NCBI GenBank assembly: GCA_900474095.1 | Contig: UCOA01000069.1 | Location: forward strand, 1-61,810 | Reading direction: 5' to 3' | Length of the DNA: 61,810 nt | Source of the DNA: Hyphomicrobiales bacterium | GTDB lineage: Bacteria > Pseudomonadota > Alphaproteobacteria > Rhizobiales > Rhizobiaceae | In this document: positions 17,469 to 25,692 of the stretch, in pieces | Layout: every line of letters begins with the position of its first letter | Position numbering within the stretch: the first letter of the stretch is position 1 | The notes under the pieces: model-generated | What the model was told of the DNA's origin: nothing | Seen by the model: the letters and a program-made list of their open reading frames with translations, nothing else | The model's database searches: none | Program-made: the position numbers and the translations under genes

Positions 17469-17537
17469 CGATTCCTCCCGTTTGGCTCGCTGCACTTGCG
17501 TTGAACCCTCCTTGTTGGTGCGAAGGTAATCCTCGTA

Positions 17538-17595
17538 TGACGACGTTGTCAATATCGAATGTCGACGTTGTCAGAAAAATATGTCGACGTTGTCA
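17538..17595. promoter_or_regulatory. Three LacI-type operators at 22-bp spacing
   Basis: Three copies of a 14-base near-palindrome lie at 17538-17551 (TGACGACGTTGTCA), 17560-17573 and 17582-17595 (both TGTCGACGTTGTCA). Each is symmetric around ACGT (TGNCNACGTNGNCA), as for LacI-family sites. Start-to-start spacing is exactly 22 bp, two helical turns, so bound dimers would line up on one face of the DNA. The array lies between the divergent binding-protein and lacI-type genes and could control both. Confidence 0.8.
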
Positions 17596-17638
17596 TGCGT
17601 CTAGTTTAAAACGAATCTCGGCAAGGAGATTTGCGGAC

Positions 17639-18688
17639 ATGGTAAGCATAGTCAGCGTCGCGAAAGTGGCGGGGGTTTCGAATAAAACTGTCTCTCGGGT
17701 CATCAACGGCGAACCTTATGTGACCGAGGAGACAAGGGAGAGGGTAGAAAAGGCCATTCGAGACCTCGGATACGTGCCGAACATGGCGGCGCGCCTCATC
17801 CGCTCAAGTCGCTCCAACACGTTTGGCATCATTACCGACTATGTGTCGACCACGCCCTACTCGGTGGATATCGTGCGCGGAGTCCAGGATTGGGCAAATG
17901 CGAACGGAAAGACCATCCTGATGGCAAACACCGGCGGCGCGTCCGAGCGGGAGATTGAAATTTGGAAAATGTTCCAATCCCATCGCATCGACGGTGTTCT
18001 CTATATAACGATGTTTCATCGCATCGTCGACCCCGAAACCGGCGATGTCAGCATCCCCACGGTGATGATCAACTGCAGGCCTCAGACGCACGAACTGTTA
18101 CCGTCGATCGAGCCTGATGACTATCAGGGCGCGCAAGATCTTACCCGCTACCTGCTTGACAGGGGGCATCGAAAGATCGGCTACATCCGGCTCAATCCCA
18201 TCTTGTTGGGTGCGCAACTGCGCCTTGATGCCTTCCGTAAAACCGCTGGAGACTTTGGCCTTGCAGAGAGCGACCTGAGTATCCGTCTGGGCATGGAAGG
18301 ACCTGTTGGAGCGGAGAAGAACTACGTTTTTGCCGTTGCGACAGAGATGCTACAACAAAAGGATCGACCGACTGCAATCATGAGCGGCAATGACGAAATG
18401 ACGATCCAAATCTACATCGCGGCAATGGCATTGGGTCTCCGCATCCCCGAGGACGTCAGTATTGTCGGCTTTGACGATTTCCGGACGGTTTCCCTGGCGC
18501 TGAAGCCCGAACTGACCACTGCGGCCTTACCTTATTACGATTTAGGTCAGGAAGGGGCGGAATTGCTTAATGGCGTGGTGGCGGGAAGCAAGGCGCGTCC
18601 GAGCAGTCGCGTTGTGCCATGTAAACTGGTCGAGCGAACATCAGTGTGCTCCTTAGAACCGAGAACGTCTGGTCGGTTTGACCTTTGA
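17639..18688 (+). CDS. LacI family transcriptional regulator of the fructan operon
   Basis: A 349-residue LacI/PurR-type repressor. The helix-turn-helix reads SVAKVAGVSNKTVSRVINGEP, followed by the hinge helix GYVPNMAARLIRSS. Behind it is the periplasmic-binding-protein-like sensor domain with NTFGIITDYVS, GHRKIGYI, MSGNDEMTIQIY and EDVSIVGFDDF. The start is ATG 17639, with AAGGAG about 11 bases upstream. It is divergent from the ABC importer genes and overlooks the three 14-base operators. Release by a fructose-containing sugar is the natural expectation but is inferred from context only. Confidence 0.93.
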   Translation: MVSIVSVAKVAGVSNKTVSRVINGEPYVTEETRERVEKAIRDLGYVPNMAARLIRSSRSNTFGIITDYVSTTPYSVDIVRGVQDWANANGKTILMANTGGASEREIEIWKMFQSHRIDGVLYITMFHRIVDPETGDVSIPTVMINCRPQTHELLPSIEPDDYQGAQDLTRYLLDRGHRKIGYIRLNPILLGAQLRLDAFRKTAGDFGLAESDLSIRLGMEGPVGAEKNYVFAVATEMLQQKDRPTAIMSGNDEMTIQIYIAAMALGLRIPEDVSIVGFDDFRTVSLALKPELTTAALPYYDLGQEGAELLNGVVAGSKARPSSRVVPCKLVERTSVCSLEPRTSGRFDL

Positions 18689-18807
18689 CAGCCACGCTAT
18701 GGCACAGCGATACCGGGAGCGGAGGCCGTCCACCTCATCAGGTCAGCGGTTAGACAGCCCGGACCTTCGGATCAGTCAGCACTTCGGCGGTTCGCACCAG
18801 CGGCAAA

Positions 18808-19203
18808 TTACTGTGTTTTCTCGGTGCCTGTGGGGGCGACCGACTGCGAGTCTCCACCAGTACCGGATTCAGCAGTCGGATCGCGATCCGTTGGCGCGGC
18901 GTGCATCTGCTCCCCAGCCGGGGGAGTATTGTTGATCACCCTCTGGTCGGTAGGGGTAACGACAGTATTGGGCTCGGCTGGGGTCGATTGGTTGACGTCG
19001 GTCGCGGCGTCATTGTCGACGGCCTCGCCGTAGATTTCCGCAATGCCCCAGGCAATCATGGCAAGGAACAGTCCTCCAATGAGGACCATCAACACCGGTC
19101 GACCAAGAAAGCCCTGTCGAGCTTGGACCGGCGTTTCCTCCACGACTCTCTGTGTATCCTCTGACGCGACCCGGTTGCCGCGCTCGTCCAAGTAAGTAGC
19201 CAT
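18808..19203 (-). CDS. Small single-pass membrane protein, unknown function
   Basis: A 131-residue protein. Residues 1-30 are polar, followed by one hydrophobic helix (about 33-55, GRPVLMVLIGGLFLAMIAWG). A long disordered tail rich in Thr, Pro, Asp and Gly follows and is probably periplasmic. I recognise no domain. Such proteins occur in rhizobia as stress-induced small membrane proteins. The ATG at 19203 (MATYLDERGN) is chosen because GAGGG lies upstream and a stress-type promoter (GGAAC / GTT) is centred about 45 bases before it. It converges on the LacI gene. Confidence 0.7.
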   Translation of the reverse strand: MATYLDERGNRVASEDTQRVVEETPVQARQGFLGRPVLMVLIGGLFLAMIAWGIAEIYGEAVDNDAATDVNQSTPAEPNTVVTPTDQRVINNTPPAGEQMHAAPTDRDPTAESGTGGDSQSVAPTGTEKTQ

Positions 19204-19234
19204 TGCATCACCCTCTTGAATGCGCTGACGATAA

Positions 19235-19260
19235 AACTGAGCGAACGAGCGGAATGTTCC
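19235..19260 (-). promoter_or_regulatory. Candidate EcfG/RpoE2 general-stress promoter
   Basis: On the minus strand GGAAC (19256-19260) is followed after 18 bases by GTT (19235-19237). This matches the GGAAC-N18/19-TT pattern of RpoE2/EcfG promoters in rhizobia. The spacing puts transcription start about 24 bases before the small membrane protein gene. Confidence 0.55.
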
Positions 19261-19555
19261 GTACAAGGGGCGGTGGGTCACCCTTACCGCACAGCCCCCG
19301 CCGGCCGATCACCCTTTTGGCGAAGGCTTGGACACTGCCGACATGATGGCCGCCGAACGATTGTCGGTAAAACTATATTGATCTCAAGCGGCTCGAGTAG
19401 CGCCCTTGCCAACAAATAGCCCCTTGCGCCCGCGTCGCGGTGCGGGGACGCGGAATCGAGCAGCTAAAGCGCGCATCACGTATGTCGAAGCGTGGTTCGC
19501 GCAGAAATACGGTCAGCAAAGCTCAAGCAATCGCACTACCGCTGACTGCGATCAT

Positions 19556-22036
19556 TTATTCGCCGGTGGTCGCGTTCATATCTGGAACAAGGCCCGATGC
19601 CTTCTGGTCGTATCGCCCGGACCCGGCGAGGAGGGCCGGGGCGATAAGGTAGAGGATGCAGGCGATGGTCACGACGCCAGTGAACCCGACTTGCATTGCA
19701 AGCAGTGCGGCGAGGATCGCGCTTAGCACCGACGCACAGCCATTGATCCCCCACGCCCAGGCAATAAACGCCTCCGAGCGTACGCCGACGTGGACGAGGC
19801 CGAGGGGGAACGGCATGCCCATGAAAAAGGCGAGCGGCGCTATAAGGAAGAGTGCGATAGCGATCTTCGCGGTATCCGCGAGCGCCAGCAGCTGTCCGAA
19901 TATAAAAGGGAGGGCGAGCAGGTAGGTGACAGCCAGGAAGGCGATCACCACAACGGCGACGGCAATCGCGCGCACCGCCGATCCGCGCCCGACCCCCGCC
20001 ATCCAGCCCGCGGCTGCGGCGCTACCGAGACCGGCGAAGGCGAGGAAACCCGCCAGCACGACTGCGACAGCGTAGAGCGGATGGCCGAGGAACAGAACGA
20101 AGCGCTGGATGAACGCGATCTCGATGAAGAGGAAGGCAAGGCCCAAGGCAAGGAAGTAGAGTCCGAAGCGCAGCCGGTGTACGGCCCCCCCAAGTGTTCG
20201 TCGGCGAAGCCAGAGCGGCAACAGGATCAGGAGGGCGCTGAGGATTGCGGCCTGGATGAGTGTCATCACCAGGATCAGATAGCCCCAGTCGAGCATGGCT
20301 GCCCCACCTTGGGTTCGCAGTGTCAGGAGTTCGGGAAGGGCGCGCCAGCGAAAAAAGTCGAAGAAATAGGGCCGATTGTCAGTGGCCGGTGCTATGTCGA
20401 ACTTGTATCGCTCAGTGAAGTTGGCTCGCTCAGGGCCGAGGAGAGCCAGGGCTCCCTCGTAAAGATATTCCTGGTCGAGCTGGTTGTAGTTGTTCACGGC
20501 GCTGGCGGAGATGCCTGGTGCCCAGGAGATGTCAAAGAAATTTACGGCCGCGAAGTCGCGGATAGCTGCGACGTCTTCGTCGGTGAACGGCGACTTAGCG
20601 ACGAGCAAGGTTGAAGTGTTCCAGCTTCGGATCAGCGCCAGGTGCCGGCCGGGCTCGGCAATACCATCCGCTTCAAGCGCGGCGATAGCAGTGGCGAACA
20701 GCTTGAGGATATCGCGCGGGGGTACCCGCAGCCATCGCGTAATGGCGATGACTCCAGGCGGCCTCAGCACCGCGAGGTAATCTCGCAATGCCTCCACGGT
20801 GTAGGTGTAGTTCTCATGCATGCTCTGCACGCCGGCTGCCGCCGCGCTAAAGGAGTCAAGGAGTGGCATCTGGATAAGGTCGTAACGCTCGCCAGTTGTC
20901 GCTGCGTAGGAGCGCGCCTCGGCCAGATGCAGATGCACGTTCGGTCGGCTGAAGATATCGCCGCCGAAGTCGGCGAAGCGATTCCGAGCCAGGTCGATCA
21001 TCTGCGGGTTGACCTCCACAGCATCCACGCTATCGGCTCCGGCGCGCAGCGCCAGCAGCACCTGCTCGCCGCCGCCGGCACCGAGGATCAGCACTCGCGG
21101 TCGCTCAAGAATGCGGTACGGGAGCGCCGCCGTTGTCCGGTCGAGATAGGCGATCGTCGCCGGATCGCCGTCGTAGGCGGTGAGCGCCGTAATACTGTCG
21201 CCATCGGTGAAGACGGCGAGTTGCGCCGGCGGCTCTTGGGTGTTGGCGAGGCTGAGGCCCGGAACGTACCGGAAAGGGACGGTCGGGCTCTCGACAACCG
21301 TCAACAGTCCGAGCGGGCTGGATCGCTCCTCAACCACCCGCGCATTAGGCACTTCGAGGGCCATGCGGAGGCCCTTGTACTGCGACATGTGCGGGCCGGG
21401 GGCCGTCCAATACGGTGGCAGCCACACCGCGATGACCACGGCTGTAATCCCGAGGCCGCCCGCCGAGATCCACCGATGACAAGCCATCCCGGTCGCGGCG
21501 AGAGCAGCCGCCGCGAACCCCAGCGCAGCGACGAGGCGCAGCGCCGCATAGGGAAAGACCAGAAATAAGAGTCCGACGGTGCCCAGAGCACCGATCCCCG
21601 CGCCGACGAGATCGAAGGCATAGACGCGTCCGATCTGTCTGGAATGGCGGCTGAAAGCAAGGCCGATACAGGTTGCTCCGAAAAAGAATGGCAGGATCAG
21701 GAGAGCATAGCTGGCCGCGAGCCAACCGAGCTGCCCCGGATTCCAGACGATCTCGAGCGCGTTGAACGGTAGGCGTTCGGCACCGGCGAAGGTGGCAACC
21801 GCGGTAATGCCGAACAGCGCTGCCGACGCCGCAAAGGCGGCCGGATACCGTTCCACCAGGGGGCGGCGGGCGAACGCAAGGAAGGTACCGCTCGCGCCGA
21901 AGCCCAGGAGGGCGATGCTTATGATCATATAGGAAAAATGATGCCACTGAAGGATCGAAAAGAGCCGCATCAGCAGCACTTCGTGGGCAAGGGTCGCCGC
22001 CGATATGAGGCTGACCGGCAGCAGGCCCGCTCTCAT
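19556..22036 (-). CDS. Integral-membrane spermidine synthase-like protein
   Basis: An 826-residue protein with three parts. An N-terminal membrane block of about six helices (residues 1-210) opens with VSLISAATLAHEVLLMRLFSI. A soluble Rossmann methyltransferase-like domain of the spermidine-synthase family (about 225-560) carries the SAM-binding loop VLILGAGGGEQVLLALRAGA and then VDAVEVNPQMIDLARNRF. A second membrane block (about 590-815) includes FLFIEIAFIQRFVLFLGHPLYA. The aminopropyltransferase active-site pattern is not canonical: YDLIQMPLLDS stands where catalytic spermidine synthases have an acidic DSTDP-type motif. True polyamine synthesis is therefore doubtful. Its start overlaps the stop of the isoaspartyl methyltransferase gene by four bases (ATGA), so the two are coupled. 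Confidence 0.8.
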   Translation of the reverse strand: MRAGLLPVSLISAATLAHEVLLMRLFSILQWHHFSYMIISIALLGFGASGTFLAFARRPLVERYPAAFAASAALFGITAVATFAGAERLPFNALEIVWNPGQLGWLAASYALLILPFFFGATCIGLAFSRHSRQIGRVYAFDLVGAGIGALGTVGLLFLVFPYAALRLVAALGFAAAALAATGMACHRWISAGGLGITAVVIAVWLPPYWTAPGPHMSQYKGLRMALEVPNARVVEERSSPLGLLTVVESPTVPFRYVPGLSLANTQEPPAQLAVFTDGDSITALTAYDGDPATIAYLDRTTAALPYRILERPRVLILGAGGGEQVLLALRAGADSVDAVEVNPQMIDLARNRFADFGGDIFSRPNVHLHLAEARSYAATTGERYDLIQMPLLDSFSAAAAGVQSMHENYTYTVEALRDYLAVLRPPGVIAITRWLRVPPRDILKLFATAIAALEADGIAEPGRHLALIRSWNTSTLLVAKSPFTDEDVAAIRDFAAVNFFDISWAPGISASAVNNYNQLDQEYLYEGALALLGPERANFTERYKFDIAPATDNRPYFFDFFRWRALPELLTLRTQGGAAMLDWGYLILVMTLIQAAILSALLILLPLWLRRRTLGGAVHRLRFGLYFLALGLAFLFIEIAFIQRFVLFLGHPLYAVAVVLAGFLAFAGLGSAAAAGWMAGVGRGSAVRAIAVAVVVIAFLAVTYLLALPFIFGQLLALADTAKIAIALFLIAPLAFFMGMPFPLGLVHVGVRSEAFIAWAWGINGCASVLSAILAALLAMQVGFTGVVTIACILYLIAPALLAGSGRYDQKASGLVPDMNATTGE

Positions 22037-22785
22037 CGGGCCTTACCTCCCCTCAGCGGCACAAAGGTCACCGGCAACAGCTGCCGGGTCGTGATGCTTC
22101 CGTCCCGTCGCTTCTCGACCAGCATGAGAACCTGGGTTGCGAAGGGACCTCCCACAGGGACGACCATCCGGCCTCCCTCAGCGAGCTGCTCGACCAGCGG
22201 CGGCGGAATGTGACTAGCAGCGGCAGTCACAAGGATGCCGTCGAAAGGCGCATGCGCAGGCCAACCATAATAACCGTCACCAACCTTCACCTCAACATTG
22301 TCGAACCGGAGCTCCGCAAGCCGGGCTGCTGCCCTTTTGCCCAATTCCGGTATGATCTCAATCGAGTAAACCTTCGCTGCGAGCGGGGACAAGACGGCTG
22401 CCTGATAACCCGAGCCAGTGCCGATCTCGAGGACAGCGTCACCAGGACCAGCGTTGATCAGGTCGGTCATCAGTGCGACAATGAAGGGCTGCGAGATCGT
22501 CTGACCGTATCCGATTGGCAGTGGCCGATCTCGATAGGCCGCGCCGCGCTGCTCTTCGGGCACGAAAAGGTCACGCGGCACCTTTCCCATCGTATTCAGC
22601 ACTGCCGGGTCGATATTCTGACGCACGATCGCTGACGGCGCCGAGCGGGCGTGCCATTTGATCGTTTCGATCATCGCCGTACGCTCGGCCAGGCGATCCT
22701 GAGCGGGCGCGGATGTCGAAACCACGGTGGCAGCGCTCGCGAGAACCGCCGCCAGTAACGCTTGGCATTGGGCTAGTGGACCCAT
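22033..22785 (-). CDS. pcm: Protein-L-isoaspartate O-methyltransferase with signal peptide
   Basis: A 250-residue protein. Residues about 30-245 form a PCMT domain: VPRDLFVPEEQRGAAYRD, the substrate loop LPIGYGQTISQPFIVALM, SAM motif VLEIGTGSGYQAAVL, and GILVTAAASHIPPPLVEQL. PCMTs repair isoaspartyl residues in aged proteins using SAM. The N-terminus (MGPLAQCQALLAAVLASAATVV, ending SAPAQD) looks like a Sec signal peptide, which is unusual because SAM is cytoplasmic. Start 22785 is supported by GGGAGAG upstream and by a -10 box (TATACT) at 22811-22816 that would be inside any longer frame. It is translationally coupled to the membrane spermidine synthase-like gene. Confidence 0.85.
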   Translation of the reverse strand: MGPLAQCQALLAAVLASAATVVSTSAPAQDRLAERTAMIETIKWHARSAPSAIVRQNIDPAVLNTMGKVPRDLFVPEEQRGAAYRDRPLPIGYGQTISQPFIVALMTDLINAGPGDAVLEIGTGSGYQAAVLSPLAAKVYSIEIIPELGKRAAARLAELRFDNVEVKVGDGYYGWPAHAPFDGILVTAAASHIPPPLVEQLAEGGRMVVPVGGPFATQVLMLVEKRRDGSITTRQLLPVTFVPLRGGKAR

Positions 22786-22810
22786 GAGCTCTCTCCCGGC
22801 GAGAACGCAG

Positions 22811-22839
22811 AGTATAGCGGCGGCGGAGGAAATTTTGAA
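22811..22839 (-). promoter_or_regulatory. Sigma-70-like promoter before pcm
   Basis: On the minus strand TTCAAA (22834-22839) and TATACT (22811-22816) are separated by 17 bases. Transcription would begin near 22803, about 18 bases before the ATG at 22785. The -10 element is good and the -35 element is weak. Confidence 0.45.
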
Positions 22840-23005
22840 CAAGCTTCGCTCGGTTCTCACGCTCTACAGCTTGAGACTTCTCGACAAAGCGATAGGGCGA
22901 GGGGGCTGAGCGAAAGTGGCCTCCCGGATTTCGGCTAGATTTTCTTCACCGGAACGGAAAGCATCGCCGGGAAGAAATAGAACGGCCACCCCCAAGAGGC
23001 GGTTC

Positions 23006-23188
23006 TCACGGTGGTGCCGTCCACAAGAGCGTTTTGAAATTGCGATCGCAGGCAGGTCTCCAAAGGACCGCTTCGAGAAAGAGACGATCGTCCCTGCCCG
23101 ATCGGCCGGCATCACCAGCCTTGCCAGGGAAAAGACTGCTCAGTCGCTGCCATTGATCGTTCCCCAAAACAATCCGCAACATTGGCAA
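23006..23188 (-). pseudogene. IS5-like transposase N-terminal remnant
   Basis: The minus-strand frame begins MPMLRIVLGNDQWQRLSSLF, then PGKAGDAGRSGRDDRLFLEAVLW. This is the N-terminal end of IS5-group transposases (DUF4096-type: 'W..L..LLPGK.G..GR...D.RLF.EAVLW'). After EAVLW, where families continue with the RTG.PWRDLP block, the similarity stops and the frame ends 17 residues later. No catalytic domain or terminal repeats were found around it. It is a dead fragment. Confidence 0.55.
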
Positions 23189-23317
23189 TGGTCGATGCGA
23201 GCTTCGAGAATTCCCTCTCGAATGGATCCGCTGATGTTCTTCTGCAGAATCTTACAATCCTCGTCGGGAACTGCGGTGGATATTTTCTGCTATCAACGAC
23301 CAGGCTGACCGGTCACC

Positions 23318-23512
23318 CTAGGGCTGCTTAAGGATGCCCAAGCGTTGGGCGTTCAGGTAGTTCAAGCAGTCGACCATGTCGTCGACCTCATCGAAGTCCA
23401 GACAGTCGAGAAGGATGTCCTTATAAACGGTTGGCTGTCCGGTGAAGATGTCGATCACGGACCAATACTCGTCTCTGTCGTTTTTCCGTGCGCTGTACCT
23501 AAGCGTCGCCAT
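23318..23512 (-). CDS. Small conserved rhizobial hypothetical protein
   Basis: A 64-residue acidic protein (MATLRYSARKNDRDEYWSVI, then DIFTGQPTVYKDILLDCLDFDEVDDMVDCLNYL). It resembles small proteins of unknown function that are common in Rhizobiaceae. No membrane helix, cysteine pairs or known motif is visible, apart from an acidic helix in the second half. The ribosome binding site is weak. It stands alone between an IS remnant and the DUF982 gene. A real gene is likely from its coherent composition and family look; the function is unknown. Confidence 0.65.
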   Translation of the reverse strand: MATLRYSARKNDRDEYWSVIDIFTGQPTVYKDILLDCLDFDEVDDMVDCLNYLNAQRLGILKQP

Positions 23513-23891
23513 AAGACTATTCTAACATGACCCCGGAATGTTTATATTAAATTTGTTTGAGCCGATGCGAGTATGTGCGCCGATACTGGCGGCTGCCGTG
23601 GAGTTCGCCTCCTCTTGTTGCGACCCCTATCCCGCACGCGATCTTCGACGTGAAAGGCCGCCCGGCCTCACGCAAGGAGAATGAAGCGGGCGCCCGCACT
23701 CGGCGGGTTAGCACTCACTTGGTTCAGTCAATCGTCGAAGAGGGCAAGGAGGCCGCGCCATAGGACGGCAGCGCTCCGCGCCGATTGCCGGGGCAAAAGA
23801 CGTGTGGGTTCGTCTAGGAAGCATTGAATCCGGGGCGCCGTGCCAGCCAGCGTGGCATCGTTAGGATAGCCAAATTTCCGCTCGTCAGCGA
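23513..23891. other. Intergenic stretch, no gene recognised
   Basis: It lies between the two small minus-strand genes. It should hold the promoter of the 64-residue gene (an AATATAAAC element lies near 23545), but no gene, repeat or RNA was recognised. Confidence 0.4.
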
Positions 23892-24200
23892 TCAGACTGC
23901 AGCTGAGGTCCCACCCTGATTTGTCCGGCCGTAAGGAAGCGGTGCGGCCACTACCGCCGCCATGCCAGCCTCCAGGCAAGCGGCAATAAATGCCTCACGC
24001 GCCACAGTCGCTGGCGTCATCCGGTTCAATGCCCCTTTGCAGCAGGAGACGGCGCGGTCATGGCGCTTTCCATGCTTGAGTGGCCATTCGTTTTCCAGAA
24101 AATCAAGGGCTTCGTAAACGCTGACGAAGGTGCGCTCCAAACCGGAGCGCAATGTAACTTTAAGGGGATGGATCCACAGAACATCGCGCGGAGTGGACAT
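23892..24200 (-). CDS. DUF982 family protein
   Basis: A 102-residue protein matching DUF982, a family largely restricted to rhizobia. It has WIHPLKVTLRSGLERTFVSV, then YEALDFLENEWPLKHGKRHDRAVSCCKGALNRMTPATVAREAFIAACLEAGM. The pattern of a conserved Trp-Pro pair, an alpha-helical middle and an ARxAFxxAxxEA end is typical. Function is unknown; such genes are often numerous on rhizobial plasmids. The start at 24200 has an excellent AAGGAG Shine-Dalgarno. A GGAAC/GTT stress promoter motif lies about 80 bases upstream. Confidence 0.8.
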   Translation of the reverse strand: MSTPRDVLWIHPLKVTLRSGLERTFVSVYEALDFLENEWPLKHGKRHDRAVSCCKGALNRMTPATVAREAFIAACLEAGMAAVVAAPLPYGRTNQGGTSAAV

Positions 24201-24277
24201 CTCTTTTCTCCTTTGTGACTATCGTTGTCGCGGGTTGCAAATAGCGGCTGAACCTCCTCGAGGTGGTCATTGCTTTA

Positions 24278-24302
24278 ACTGGCGACCGATTGCCTTGTTC
24301 CG
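24278..24302 (-). promoter_or_regulatory. Candidate EcfG/RpoE2 promoter before the DUF982 gene
   Basis: On the minus strand GGAAC (24298-24302) and GTT (24278-24280) are 17 bases apart, that is GGAAC-N18-TT. This fits the rhizobial general-stress sigma consensus. The 5' untranslated region would be about 70 bases. Confidence 0.5.
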
Positions 24303-24762
24303 AGGCGAGTGGGAAGGTGCGTTACCGGACAAAGCCATGCAAGTTCGCCGTCGGAGCGACTGGGTCCGGGGAGCAGTCAGGATGTTTGCTCGAGGGGTCA
24401 GCGGAGGGCAGAATACTCTCAGCCCTGCGAGGCGCCATTTCGCCCTTCATGGCGTCCGAGCGAATCCACAGGACCGTCAGGCGCGGTTTCCGCTGAATCG
24501 CTCAGATCGTTATTCTCATGGTGAAATTCGCGGAAGGCGCTTGGGTCGCGCTGATCCCAGTGCCGGTTACGATTGTTTCCTCGTCTCGCTAAACTGTTTG
24601 TGTGCTATCGAACGGCACTCGCCGCACTTACGCCAAACCGCAAGGCCGCCTGGCGGCGCGACAATTGCTCTGGATGTTGCCGTTGCCAGACATCCAAGCC
24701 CTGCTTGTATTCGGCCGCGTGCCGGCTGTCTCTCGTTTCACTGTGACTTGAAGCGTGGGCAG
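24303..24762. other. Intergenic stretch, no gene recognised
   Basis: This 460-base stretch follows the 3' end of the ynb-like operon. A long forward frame crosses it, but it continues antisense through the cytidylyltransferase gene and has no family resemblance. No RNA gene or repeat was recognised. Confidence 0.45.
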
Positions 24763-25692
24763 TCAGGTCCAGGCATAGCGCACGATGTGGAAGAAGACCG
24801 GGGCCGCGAAGACGAGACTGTCTGTGCGGTCGAGCATGCCTCCGTGACCTTCGATCATGTGTCCCCAGTCCTTAACGCCGCGGTCCCGTTTGATGGCGGA
24901 TGCGACGAGCCCTCCGAGAAAGCCCATGATACAGGCCATGCATGCAAGGACACCGGCCTCGAGCGGTGAAAACGGAGTCAGCCAAAAGAGCGAGGCGCCG
25001 AGCAGCGAGGCACTGCCGATGCCGCCGACCAGGCCTTCCCATGTCTTTGAGGGCGAGACATTGGGTGAAAGGCGGTTTTTGCCGAACAGTTTTCCGAAAA
25101 TGTATTGTAGCACGTCGCTGCCCTGCACTGTGGCAATGAGGAATGCGATCAAAAGGAGGCCGCGGCCGTCATTGCCAGGGATTTCCAATGTGACCAGGGC
25201 CGGGACATGGCTGACGCAGTAGACCGACAGCATCAAGCCCCATTGCTGCTCGGAAATTCGTTCAAGAAAACGCGAGGTGTCGCCCCAGAGAGCGGCCAAC
25301 GCGGGCATGGCGAGGAAACAATAGACCGGAATGAAGATCGAATAGAGACCGTACCAGTCCGTCCAGACAAGATAATATTGCAGCGGAATGACGACGAGGA
25401 ACATGCAGATCAGCACCCAATGATCGCTGCGCCGCGTATGGGTGAGCGTGACGTACTCGCGCAGCGCCGCAAAGGAAATCAGCGCGAAGAGGATGACGAC
25501 GCCGCTCTTGCCAAAGACGAAGGCAAGCGCAATGACGGCGACCATTATCCACCATGCGCGGATGCGGGCGTTGAGGTTCACAAGCGACGAGGAGATCGGC
25601 TTGCTGCTGCGCCAGGTGAGGATGCCCGCGATCAGGCTGGCGGCGCCAAGCACAGCGATCAATCCGAAGAACAGCTTGTAAATATCGGCCAT
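24763..25692 (-). CDS. ynbB: CdsA-like phosphatidate cytidylyltransferase (YnbB type)
   Basis: A 309-residue polytopic inner-membrane protein with about eight helices. The C-terminal third carries the CDP-diglyceride synthetase signature: SPNVSPSKTWEGLVGGIGSA, then SAIKRDRGVKDWGHMIEGHGGMLDRTDSLVFAAPVFF, containing the paired acidic residues of the active site. It should make CDP-diacylglycerol from phosphatidate and CTP. Housekeeping CdsA is normally encoded elsewhere; this accessory copy, with the phosphatidyltransferase and fusion proteins nearby, corresponds to YnbB of E. coli. It overlaps the acyltransferase stop by ATGA coupling, which fixes the start at 25692. It is the last gene of the operon. 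Confidence 0.85.
   Translation of the reverse strand: MADIYKLFFGLIAVLGAASLIAGILTWRSSKPISSSLVNLNARIRAWWIMVAVIALAFVFGKSGVVILFALISFAALREYVTLTHTRRSDHWVLICMFLVVIPLQYYLVWTDWYGLYSIFIPVYCFLAMPALAALWGDTSRFLERISEQQWGLMLSVYCVSHVPALVTLEIPGNDGRGLLLIAFLIATVQGSDVLQYIFGKLFGKNRLSPNVSPSKTWEGLVGGIGSASLLGASLFWLTPFSPLEAGVLACMACIMGFLGGLVASAIKRDRGVKDWGHMIEGHGGMLDRTDSLVFAAPVFFHIVRYAWT

Noticed and set aside
22864-23308. Two overlapping frames around the IS remnant
   Set aside because: Neither has family similarity beyond the short IS5-like N-terminus on the minus strand.
24130-24969. Forward open frame of 279 codons over the gap and ynbB
   Set aside because: It covers both non-coding sequence and the antisense of ynbB, with no recognised domain.
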